From positions 1 to 64,000 of the forward strand of contig NW_025955014.1 of NCBI RefSeq assembly GCF_022376445.1: a DNA stretch of 64,000 nt, read 5' to 3'. Under the pieces are notes generated by a model, which was not told the DNA's origin, made no database searches, and worked only from the letters and a program-made list of their open reading frames with translations. Shown here in pieces: positions 45,205-57,113 of this stretch (positions are counted from its first letter, which is position 1; each line of letters opens with the position of its first letter). The translations under genes were made by a program, and so were the position numbers. This DNA comes from Fomitopsis serialis. Its lineage: Eukaryota; Basidiomycota; Agaricomycetes; Polyporales; Fomitopsidaceae.

Positions 45205-46078
45205 TTCTCCTTGGTTGCTCCTTGGGCGAAGAAAGAAGGACTTGGTCCAAGCTTCAGATGCCCTTCTGCGTTCGCGCTTCGGAGGGGGAATGTAAGCAGA
45301 ACCCGGAGTGACCAGCGCTGGATCAATGAACTCTCCAAGGAGCGCTGAGCAGGAAGTCGGTCTGCTGGTCAGTATAGCGCAGCGAGGACCTCTTCTAACA
45401 AGACCGGAGCTGCTATCGAGAAACAGACATAGAAAGCAAGAAAGCTCAGGAGGAAGAGGTAGTCAAGAGATAGATTTGCTGTTCCGTTCAGCTTGGCCGG
45501 CGGGTCCCACCCCGCCACCGCCGGCACGTCGATTACTCGATCCGGAGGCCGTGGCGTCGGTGCTGCTTGGGTGGTCTGAGAGTATGTTTGATCTGAGCGC
45601 GACATTCAGCTTGAAGCTTGAGCTTGAAATCGGAGGGCATTGACAAGTTGGTTACGGGAAGGTAATCGTTGCGAAATGAAGTCAACGTGGATCAGAGTCG
45701 GCCCGACGTCTGTGATGAGTCGATACCGCTTGAAAGCAGATCGGTGGCTGAGTGCCGTCACTGTCGCCCCACTTGCTACACTTGCGCTACACTCGCGCGC
45801 GCGCGAAAAAATTGGATGGTCCGCTTCGAAGTACTGGTACTAAGAGATTCCGCAATTGAGACTGCAACAGGGCTTTTTACATGTAAATAGGTATCATGGA
45901 AGATGTGAATAGTCGTTTTAGTCGTATTAATTCATGCGAGTCGTGGATCCAAACGTGGACTCGGCAGTACTAGTAGCGGCGCCCACAGTGTTATAGGGGG
46001 TGTTCAGTGTCTGAGGGACTAACCAGCTTCTCAATGTCATCTGAAATGCTTCGGCCAAGCCGCTGGTGCACTGGCAGG
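45205..46078. other. intergenic
   Basis: 5' region of the TTC39/Iml2-like gene and 3' region of the DUF3433 gene. A 79-codon minus-strand frame with one hydrophobic segment (LDYLFLLSFLAFYVCFSI, near 45,440) has no support as a gene. Confidence 0.4.
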
Positions 46079-49000
46079 TTAGGCCGCTGCAGAGGACTAA
46101 GCGTCAGCCTTCAATTCGCCCTGCACTTGGCGGCAACTTGAAATGGAACTCACCAGTTCATAAGTCTCGGCTTGCGGACTCTGCAGATCGCCAGGCGCAT
46201 AGTCGTCCAACACTTCCGTGTCACGATCAGCGCCATCCACGTCAATCCCGTACCGCAATCCTTTTCCTTCTGTAGCGTCTTCCCACCATCCCAGCTTGAA
46301 CCACGTCCCTTGCAGCCGTTTCTCGAGCATATTGGTCGACACCTGTTGTGAGTCAGGTTCCTTCAGCTCTGGTAGGTTAAGCAATTCGCTCCCCGCTAGA
46401 AGACTCATGCGCGATGCGATGGAGTAGGGCGGACGCGGAAGAACGCCCGTAGTTTTCAGCGTGAACGAGACCGTCACGACACAGACGAATATCCCCGCCA
46501 GTAGTCCTTCCAGGATGCGTGCAGGTTTGGGCTCGATGAAGATGCGCTGCTGCGGAGCTGCCAAGACGCTTGACACTGCCGTTTTCCCGTCCGCAGGGAC
46601 TCGCATGTAAAAGTCGGCGAGGCGCGCGAAATATTGCGACCATTGGGACTGGACAGCAGTGATCAGAGAGTCTTGGTCGAGCAGGGTGTCCATGTCTGAC
46701 ATGTTGGCAGTGATGGCGGTGAACAGGTAGTCGAACGGGCCGCTGTGGAAGAGTTCATACGGTACGTCGCCGGAGAATGCCTCGTTGGCACTGTTGTTGC
46801 GAGTATAGGCCAAGTCGGTAATAGAGTCCAGTGAGGGCAAGCCACTGAAGATGAGTGGCATTTGGCTGAACTCATCAATCGTTGTGATGTCTTGCTCCGA
46901 AGCTCGGTTGACCGCCAAGACGTGGTAACCCGTGGGGGAGTCTATAGCCAAGTCCACCTCCATCGTAGATCTGCAACAGTTCATCCGTGAGCTAATCAAA
47001 TCGAATGTCACGGGGAGACGACCCACTGAGTCATGGTATAGTTGCATGCAATGAGATTTATATCGTCGCTGCGCACGAAAAGAAAGAAGATAGTTGAGCA
47101 GTTGAGCTGTACGTCATTACCATCACTGCGTCCGGGGACAGGAAAAACAGCGCCTGCATAGCTGGTTTCGTCCAAGGTGACGACGTAGTCCAAGCCGCTA
47201 GTTCCCGCTCCTCCATAGTCGGCTACACAGGGGATCTGCGGTAGAACGACGAAAGTACCAGTGCTAGCGTTGCCGCCGCGCTTGATATATGGTGGAGCAG
47301 TGCAGTTGACGAGGTCGCTGTGCAGGACGGGAAGGCGCGCCGTCAATCTCGAACTAGCCGGCAGATACTGGAAGTTAGGATCCGCGGAGAGCGCACCCAC
47401 GGCAATCTTGGGGGCCGTCCAGTTGGGTGTCTGTAGGCCCGCATTGACGATGAGCTGTAGTGGGGGAACCTCGTAGCTGTCGTCACCCGACTCGTAGCCA
47501 GGAATGTTGGGGTTAAGGAGGGGCGCGGTGATGCCTGTAGCCATGGTATCGGCGAGGGCGGTATTGTTCCAGGCGAACGTGGTATTCAGGCCGACCTGCA
47601 CACTCGTGACGCGCGTTACCTGATCAATGGTAAACAGACCAGCAACCGCGATCTTCGCGACGAGCAGGAGGAGCACAGCCAAGGTGCTTATGAGCACCAT
47701 AGGCTGTCGATGCCGGAGCGCGTGGAAAGGTAATGTAATCACCGATTGGTGAAGCGGGTCGTACGTCAGTCGGTTGCCTGATTGAGGAGCGCGGCGCAGG
47801 AGCACAAAGGGGTGCATCGCTCGAACTGCAGAGTCGAAGATCTCTATGCCTAGACCCACCAGGAAGAGTATGACCGGCCCAGCGTATGACCATGCATATC
47901 TCTGGGCACGGTGTCCGTTGAAATCAACCAGGCCGCTGCGCTTGGAACTGAGCTGCACTAGCAGCTCCAGGACCGCAATGAGGGCTAGAACGATGACTGC
48001 CAAAGCGAGTTTCGCTACTGGATATAATACGGGCGGTGTCCAGTCGAATCGATGTTTCGAGCCGTTGGGTGAAACCAACGATTCTGAGGCCGAAGAGTCG
48101 GCATCCTATAGCTCGGAGGTAAGAAACGTCTTACTTCGATTCACTTTTGTGAAGATCACGTACCGTCTCATTGGACATAACCATGATGCCCACTGCGCCA
48201 TTAGGGTCGACTGCCAATTGGTATTTCGAATCGCGTACATGACTGTCTAAGGCATCGGACTTAGCGGCGCCCGTGCCTTCCAGTCTGCGGGCCAAGCCCT
48301 CGCTCTCCGCAAGAATTAGGGCGATGGAGCCCAAGGATGACGGGTCTCGAGGAAGGCAGGCACGCGGCCTCCAGAGGACGACGAAGACGGCGATCACAGT
48401 CAGAACACAAAGACAAACTTGGATGGCTCTGACAGAGCCGACCCGGCTACTAAGACGTTGGTCCGCGACCGCGGCCGTGCCCTGAAACAGGCCAGATGCG
48501 GACGTTGGTTGAATGACGTTCCGCCATATATCGCTAAAGATCTTCTGCGAGCCCTGTGCAATGGCTTCGGCATCCATGAGCTGCTGTGGGTCTAGAAGGA
48601 GAAGATGCCGGAGAAGGTGGAACCAAGGACTGTAGTTTCCCACTTCGGTTATGTTAGGAGGAGAAGTTGACCACGGTATGTAGGCAAAAGGGTCGTCGTT
48701 GTCGGCGTGTCCTTGCGCCTCGGAGTTCCAAGGCGAGCCAGTCACTCCGTTGTTGTTGTCGATGGTCTGTAAAAGGTATCCACCTCCGGGAAATGATACA
48801 CTGGAGGCTGTGCCCGCCGCGCGTGGCGTGCGGTTGAAGGCTGCGGTCTCAGCGTCAACAGAGACGACCACGTCCCTGACCGTGTAGCTCGCGACACAGC
48901 CGACGGCGGTCGCATAAGCGCAGTTGTTCGGAGGAAGTAGCTGGGTCGCTAGGAGTACAGCAAGGGTGCTAGACCCGACCGTCCAGTTGTACACTTTTCC

Positions 49001-49899
49001 CGTATAGACTGTGGTACAAACGGCGACATTAGCATGGTCAGACAATGATAACGCGGCTCAAAAGACATACGATAGGGATCCGCAGTGTATGTCCAGTTTC
49101 CGGGCTCGTCGACAAACACATCACACGGCACCATTTGCGACACTCCAGCGTATGTGATCGTAACATTCGTGCCATTGTTGGAGAGTGAAACATCGGCCTT
49201 CTCGCACGTGAGGTTGGCATTATAGCCTTGCGTCGTCCCCGAAAGAACCATCCCTGGCTCTATGCTACTTGAGTTGAAAGGAGAAATCACGTAGTCATCG
49301 GTTATCCATGAGGGTGTCGGGAGCTGTAGTACTGTCCGTGCGAGGTAGCGGCTGAGAGAGTGAGCAATGTCCGCGGTGCCCTCGAGGGATGAACCGTTGT
49401 AGGTGCCACTGCGCTGCAAACTAGCGGGGAGGACACGGGGAGTGGGTTCTATGTCCCAGATGCTTGCGGCGACGATCGAGCACACAGCGACGGCCAACGT
49501 CCCTAGGGTGGAAACCAGTATGCTGTAGTGTCGCTTGCGTATAGCTAATGCCATTGCTACCAATGGATTTGCACCGGTATAGTCCAGCTGGACGGAGGCA
49601 TCTGAAGGTACTGGACCTGCGGACATTGATGCCCACGGAGCAAGTTTCTTCACCTCCACTGCGTAGGCCTGCCAAACCCACCCTATCACAATAACGGACG
49701 CGATAGGCAGATAAGTGGCTAGATTCTGCAATGTGGTGGTCGGTACTGGGAAGCCCGCGTGCAAGTCTGATAGCCGGACGAAGACCTCTAGCCCTGCCAC
49801 AGCTCCTAGCAGAACGAGGCCGAAAATCAGCGATGGCCCTAACGACAGAACGAATGGATGCCATAGTGGGGGTGAAGAGGTTTTCCTGTCTATGTACAA
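46079..49899 (-). CDS. DUF3433-type multi-pass membrane protein, 5 exons, about 1195 aa
   Basis: Exons 49899-49071, 49008-48164, 48105-47027, 46970-46154, 46096-46079; all phases match. The protein is an internal duplication of one plan: a membrane-spanning pair (FVLSLGPSLIFGLVLLGA, ASVIVIGWVW), a third span (LAVAVCSIVAASIW), a long extracytoplasmic region with many N-glycosylation sequons, then a span (VCLCVLTVIAVFVVLW); the second half repeats this (LALAVIVLALIAVLELLV, ISTLAVLLLLVAKIAVAG, GLLAGIFVCVVTVSFTL). This matches the fungal DUF3433 family, of unknown function. The last tiny exon is an inference from GTGAGT...GCTTAG; reading through instead ends the protein at 46097. Confidence 0.85.
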
Positions 49900-51226
49900 G
49901 GCAAATCATTGTAAATTAGTGATTTCATCAATATTCAGGCGAATACAGCAATCTACCGTGTGGTCGGCTGCCTCCGAGCTGGTATGGGAGCATCGAATAG
50001 ATGACTTTCGAGGTAGAAATACTGTGATGCATAGTTCTGGAGTCGACCGATGTGGTTCAACTCGAGGGTCCTGCGTGCCGCCAGATAGTTGAGAGACCTT
50101 TTGAAGGATGGGGATTCGGGAACGATAGTGGGTAGGCAACCTAGAGCAGCACCGCCACCCGACCAGGCTCCTTAACTTGATGACTACGCGACACAACGTG
50201 CGGTTCAAGGCGGTTGAGGCATGCATCAAATATTATAGCCGTTGTTCCCACGTGCGGTTCACCTATGCTCGTCAGAGTAGACAGTACTTACCTGTTGCGC
50301 TCGATGCGGACTCGAGAGAGGGGGGTCGTACCAAGGGGGAAGCAATCCAAATAATCAAAGGCAATCGATCACTGTTTGACGGTAAATCCGATGCCGGGAT
50401 AAGCATGGCTTTGTGAACAAATTTTACAGTAACACTGCATTCTCACCGTGGTCGGATTGGTGTTTGATGGAGATCGGCAACGTTCGCTTGACATTTCGGC
50501 TGACATAGTGGTTGTTTCGCGACTCATACTACACGAATGACATGGGATGGGGCTGCGCCGCTGCGTTCCAATACTTGCTCTCATGAACTACCGCTTTTGA
50601 TGGTATTGCCCGCATTACTTCTTCAAGACGGCTGAATGTTTATACCTGACATGCGCAGCATTCAACGTCAGTCCGAGTTGCCATGCTACGAAGGTACGCC
50701 AACAAACCGCATTTTATGTTCCTCAAACTGGTTGTGCTGACGCCGTTGAGTCAGCAGCTCGCCCAACGATTCATCCACAGGTATGTATGGACGTCATAAG
50801 TAGCACTTGGAGGCATGCCTTTCCATCTGACCGCTGACCGCTGAACACAGCTGCATCAGTGTAAGCCAAGCCTATCAAGCACGAATCAGGGCGATTCAAG
50901 AAGCCCAGTGCGTATGCTATTGGTAGATTCACGCATGAGAGCGTAGAACATCAGTCAGTAGCTAGTTGTTGAGATACGCAGAAAGTCTGATTGTACACAC
51001 AAGAAACTCCATACAAAGCCGCTTGACCGGTAATGTCCTCTGTTTTACAAGATACAAAGATGGGCAAGCCGCTAGATCGACGCAAAGGGATCAGTGCGAG
51101 GTATGATGGGCATCATCATGCTTGCTTAGACCGAGGACGGTTTGTCGATTGTGATCCAGTTATCGGGGCCTTCACTGACACTACATAACTGTGAGCGAGG
51201 ACAGCCACTTCATCAGGTCAGTGAAC
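49900..51226. other. intergenic, no gene recognised
   Basis: No domain or consistent exon chain. Promoter of the DUF3433 gene lies at its left side, 3' flank of the mannosidase at its right. Confidence 0.5.
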
Positions 51227-54200
51227 TCACGCATGGGTGTCAGATCGGCCCAGGACAATCTTGATCGTTTTGACCTCGAAGCCGTGAAAGTTGAGCTTCA
51301 CGGCATGGTGTGCGTGATCTTCAGCGTCAAAGAAGGACAGCTCTGCTTCCTCGTCCTCAAGCAAGTTAGTCGCCAAAACTTTGGACACTGGGATGTTTTT
51401 AGCAATCTTCAACCATGCTTGGGCATGACCACCGAATGCCTCGTAAATCCGCAGAACCACCGTCGTCGGCCCGCTCTTAGAATCGAATTGATCGTCTAAT
51501 CCGCGCTTCACGGTCTCCAGGAAAACGTTCCGAGCCCCCTCCACTGCGAAGGGCGGTGTTTTGAGAAGCATCGGGGATTGAACTCCACTCTCTGCCACGA
51601 AGCGCACTACGATGCAAAGTAAGGTGCGAAGCCGTTCATGCAACTGTTTGGACTTACTGTGTAAAGGTGAATTGAACAACTGCGCTGCTTGCGGGACATC
51701 TGACTCCAGGAAGTGACCAGCATGTGGCATGACGGCCCACGAGAACTCATGTATCCCTATGACTAGATTAGCATGCAAGTTCGTTTGAAGTAAGGATTGC
51801 CTACCTTGGTCCTGGTTCTCGTCAGGAGCCGTAGACGCTCGCAGAAGAGAGATGCGGAGGACGTTTCCACGGCAAGAGAAACCATACTTAGATTCAGACA
51901 GGATAGCGACGCCATAACCGAATTCGCTCAGGTCGGCGTACTGAAGCTTTGTCAGTAGCGTACATAGGGGCATGTCTCGCGCACAGACCTTATGACCACA
52001 CACTTCAAACTTCGCCATATCCCAAGTCGTGTTGTTGTGCGTAGGCCTCTGCACATATCCAAACTGCATCTCATAGGTCGCCATGTCATTGTGAAGGTTG
52101 AGCGGGAGCTCGACTATTGATTGTGAGCCCACGATTGCAGCTGATAGAGATGTATACTTACATTTCAGGAACTCGTGCTTCTCATGCCAATCCACGACGG
52201 CATCAAATACGAACGTCGAACGCGAGTCTTTCTTCATCGATGCTGACGACATGGTTTGAGCCTCGACAATTGCTGGAGTGAAACATGGTACTCACCAGTG
52301 ATAGCGTCGAGGGAGATCTGTAACGGAGTAGTCAGACCTGCGTTTTACAATGATCATGGCGCGATGTGCAACCTACCGTCACATTGATGGTACTCTGGCG
52401 GTACTTGATCTCAGACTTGATCGAAGCTCGCAGAGGACCCTCTGCAACGACAGAGATGTTGGAGAACTCAAGCGGTTGAACAGTCTCAAGGTGGTGAATC
52501 TCGACATCTATCCGTAAAAAACGAGTCAGTCGGTAGTCAGTCACAAGTTGGTTGGACTATCGCACCCCATGCGTCCCAGTAGTTCGGTCTGTCGTGGAAA
52601 ATGACGAGTCCACCAGTCTGACCCGAGGTCAGGAGCTCACGGCTATCCCGCGACCGTCAGTGCGCTCTACAGATCATCGGAATTTGAGTAATCACCCGAG
52701 TTCGACATCTAGCAAGCTGGAGATCCTGCCCTCTGAGATGGTAAGCTGCACACTGGAGTTCCGCAACACGAAATGACCCGATCCATTCGTGAAGACTGAT
52801 CGTGATAAATAAGCTCAGCGACAGGTGTCGGATGAAGAGGAGATGCACTCACCGGAGACTGGCATGCAGTCGGCGAACAGGCCTGACGACGCCGCCAACT
52901 GGCCTCCCTCCGAGCAGTCCATCAGTGCATAGCCATAGCTTCCGTCCTTCGAAGCTTGAACGACTTGCGCTTTCAGCTTGGCCGCACCAGAGGTGAGAGG
53001 GACCTTGACGACGTCGCGCCGAGCAAGATGCGTAGTGTTGAAACCCATGAGGGTCCCACGTCTGCTCAGAGCAGCGGTCTTGGATAATGGGTACGACTCG
53101 GGGAAGATGGCCGACCATGCCTCCTCGAGGAGCTGCGTGCCTTCCTTCCGGACTTCGGCATACAGCTTCTCGGCGTCCTCATAGGCCATTCCACTGACAA
53201 TCCAGTGAGAAATGATGAGGCGCTACGTTAAACATGCTTACATGGCAGAACCCGGGAGCACTGTAGTCGGTCATTTCAGAGAGGCTGCCATACGCAAGCG
53301 AGAGCACCACGCACCATCATGGACTGTGATGGAGCGAGTCAGCTACCGGCTGGCTGAAAGGAACGCATGGAACGTACATTGGTTCAACAAGACCTTCTCC
53401 CAACAATCGTTGATCTTCTCATTCGGGTAGACGTAGTCACGCTTGTGGAACTTGTACAGCGACGCAAGTGTCGTCAGCAACTATGTCAATAGTCAGACCT
53501 CTGATTCTGAACGAGACCTCGCCTAACAGGCTTACTTCGACGTCCTTCAACAAGATTTCGGACTTGCGGTTGCCCTTCTTGATAGAGCCTACACCGATAC
53601 TTAGACCATATCCCCAGATTATACTGCAGTACGTACCGTGTGAGGTGTAGGTCCCCCGATGGAACTACCACAAATGGTTGAGCGTCATACGAAGTAACAT
53701 CGATTTGTGGAAATCTCACTTCAAGGTACAACTCTCCGTTCCTGGAATACGACATCAGTTACCAACCACCTAACCAGCATATCGAACAACTCACCAGTTG
53801 GGCAGCTTCTTTCCGGCATCGGACTTCTTCGCAACGACGTCGAAGAACTCATCAACCGAGTGCCCCATGTTGACAGGCGGAATTTCGCGCGAGTTGTTTG
53901 AGGTTGCACGCATGCGACGGAGCTAAAATGTTACTGTGAGCAGCTATATAATACTTCAGGAAAGGCAACGTACATTCTCCAACATCTTGGCGAGCGGGCC
54001 TCCTCCACCGTCGCCATTACCGAAAACGAGCAGCGAGACATCCGAGGATTCGAGGTTCTGACAGATAAGAAGTCTGTCTGTCGGTTGCATATATGGAGCA
54101 AAGCGTATAACTGACCTTATGGTTGGTGACACCCTTGTTGACATCGCCTACAGTGGCTTGAGCTGTATACGTATCTACGAACACGCTCATCAGTTGGTCT

Positions 54201-56263
54201 GAGCAACTATCAGTGATGTGATAGTGGTACTGACCGACGGGTGTCATGTGACAAAGGACCTGCGTTCCATCAATGCCGACCCAGTTGAACGTCGAATGCG
54301 GGAATGTGTTGCTGAAAACTCAATGCTTAAAAATACGTGTACCGGGCTCGTAATGGGGTTGCTCACATGTTATTCCTGAAAAGAACACCTCAATCATCGC
54401 CCTCTTGCACTCATCAGAAATTTGTATCACTTACCAGCTCAGCTTCTGCGTGAAGAAGTACTTCATGCCAGCCTGGCGGATCAACTGCGGTAGCGCGCCC
54501 GTCAAACCGAACGAGTCTGGCAACCACGCCGTCTCACACCTCTTCCCGAACTTGCTCTCGAAATACCTTTGGCCGAGTATGAACTGGCGCGCAAGAGCCT
54601 CGCCGCTCGGCATGTTCGAGTCATTCTCGACCCACGATCCGCCGACGGGATGGAAGCGCCCCGCGAGGACCTGCGTCTTGACACGTTCGAACAGCGGCGG
54701 GTAGAGCTGCTCGAGCCACTTGTACTGCTGCGCCTGCGAGCAGGTAAAGCGGTGCTCGGGGTATCGCTCCATTAGATCGACCTGTGTGGACCAGGAACGC
54801 GCAACCTTCTGTTGCGTCACTCGGTAAGGCCAGAGCCTGTGGCAGGTCAGTACTCGAAGGATGGTCCAACGGAGAGAGGACTGACCAAGCAGTATCGATG
54901 TGGCAATGGCCAATGCCCCAAATGGTCGCTTCCTCCGCGCCTTCCTCGTATATCTTGTCGCCCTTATTGGCCCATCCCTCGCCAAACACCGCTTCTGCGA
55001 GCTTACGCGAACTAGCAATGCTCCCGAGATCGTCCTTGTCGAATGTGTTCATGATCGTGTTCGCGGTGACGAGGGCCTTGTTCTGCAAGGATGTATTGCC
55101 GGGCAGCGTCTCGGAGATCTCGCGCAAGGTCGTGAAGTCCCATAGGAGCTGCCACGCGTCTTGGTTTGGCACTACCAGGTCGGCCGTCGCGAGCCGGAAG
55201 TACCTGTTCATCTGCAATTGTGCGCAGGGTGTCAGCAAGACGCTGGGAATATACTGCGGAAAACGTACGTCGGGATGCTCGATGGTGTCGCCGTTCCAGG
55301 GAATACCAAACATGCCGTTGCAGGACGACTCGACGATGAAGTCGAGCTTCCGGGCCTTGCGCGCTTCGGACGGAAGGATGAATTCGACGCGACGATCGCC
55401 GCCCCATCCGCCTGTGATGCCCTGCAGGGGTGTGCCATCGGTGGTGAAGATCATCGCCTCACAGTCGGGGTCAAACTCGACTACAACAGTGCGATTAGCT
55501 AGGCCTAAATGCCTCATAGGCCGAAGACACCTACATTGGACCACTTCATACTGGTCCCAGTACGCTGGCAGAGTCACGGAGACCTTCCACCAGTGGTTTG
55601 TCTGTTTCCTTCATTAGCGTCTGTTCGATTGGAACCATTCTAAAAGAGGAAGTAATATGTAGGCCTCGCCTCGCAGGTGAGTATGCATCCTGCATAAATA
55701 TCTGACGCTTGTGAGCTGACTGGCTCCCATCCGAGCGCTTTCCACTGTGGGCAGGAGGTCCTATGCTGCTACTGGCGGGAGAAGGGTGCAATATTCGCTT
55801 TCCAATCATGGTAGATGCTGCGTGTGTTACACCCATGCCCTCATGCTCACAAGCGTAGCGAGACACGATGCTAATGAGACATTCCCGTTGACAAAGTTAC
55901 CGACTTACCCCTGACCAAACCGTCAAACTTATGTGATGCAGAGTACAAGATGTAGGACGTACACGATGGTCCAAATGAATCTCCCTTCTTGGCCGGCTTG
56001 AACTTCTGCTTCATAGCCTCCTCGAACGACGGCTTCGACAGGCCCGGCGCGCTCCAGACCTGAAGCTTGATGTAGGCAGAATCATCGACGCGATGGTGGT
56101 ACAGGACTTGCGAAAGGTTAACATCCGCGTAGTGACCGCCGTTGAAAGTGCCCAAACGGCCTTGGGTCAAGTGTTTGATCCACTTCGCTCCCGTACCATA
56201 GTTGGTCTGGGGATAGTCGACACTGGCAGGAGCATGACATCCATGCCCGTGGTGGTGGGACAT
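51227..56263 (-). CDS. alpha-mannosidase, glycoside hydrolase family 38 (Ams1-like), many exons
   Basis: Removes alpha-linked mannose from free or lysosomal/vacuolar N-glycan fragments. Start MSHHHGHGCH at 56263; the end KTIKIVLGRSDTHA gives stop 51227. The catalytic domain shows CHIDTAWLWPYRVTQQK (zinc ligands His and Asp; an intron splits DTAW|LWPY) and AWLPDSFGLTGALPQL (nucleophile Asp); NLESSDVSLLVFGNGDGGGG and ENDSNMPSGEALARQ are further family blocks. The C-terminal beta domain contains YEAFGGHAQAWLKI. No signal peptide, consistent with the cytosolic/vacuolar Ams1 class. At least 14 introns, mostly 45-65 nt; the first (about 55,945 to 55,612) is near 330 nt. Not every junction was resolved, so the exact length (about 1,100 aa) is approximate. 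Confidence 0.92.
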
Positions 56264-57113
56264 CTTGCTTGGCTGAACGTAGTTTGTTCACTCAGCACCG
56301 TAGCGGTCGATGTTGAGCAAGAAATGAATAGTACGCCTGCGCCGGGGCAACGAACGTAACCACGCGGTTACTATACGGATAGTGAGATAAGCGGAACTGG
56401 CGACCTAGATACCAGGTGAACATACGTATCTGTTTTCAGTGTCGTAGACAAAGGGGCTGCAGCGACACAAGCTCCAGGTATGGGTTGGCACAGTCGGAAG
56501 AGAGTCGTACGTGTGGGGCAACGTGGGCGTTCTACGTTCAACGTTCAGCGCTCAGCACATTGGTGCAGGGTACATATACTACCTAGGCCTGCTATATATG
56601 GTGATTGAACATCCCAACAGGCGCCATATCGGGCCGGGATCTCGGTCAGCTGCTCAGTTACTTACTTGAAGTGGAGACAATTACACCATATACTCAACAT
56701 ACTTATACCAGTACTCGTGTATTGTACGTGTCCAATTGCCTCGAACGGCGGACTGTTACTGTAGGAGGCAAAGGCAGACAGTGAAGAGCTATCCTGGAGC
56801 TATCACAGAACCCTGTGATCAAGAAGTTGTGTCAGAAGTTGTGATGATTGAAGTGCCGAGAACTTGCAGTGTCACCGAAACTGCTCCTGCTCTCGACCTC
56901 CTCCTCTTCGCCATCGCCATCTATTCATCCTTCCTCCCCGCGTCTTCGCGGTGCATTCTCAGCCGTAGCAAGCTACCACCTTTCTGGCATGTTTCCAAAC
57001 CTTTGAACTTCATCTCACCACTGGACGCTACGTACTGCGATACATGACTATTCCGTCAAGTCATTTCCATTCGGCGCCGCAATAGTAGTCTTTCCCAGAG
57101 AAGTTGTGCTTAA
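56264..57113. promoter_or_regulatory. divergent promoter region
   Basis: Separates the minus-strand mannosidase from the plus-strand gene at 57,114. No specific motif was identified with confidence; a TATATA-like stretch occurs near 56,570-56,600. Confidence 0.35.

Noticed and set aside
54784..55617. 277-codon plus-strand open frame
   Set aside because: Antisense shadow of the GH38 mannosidase exons.
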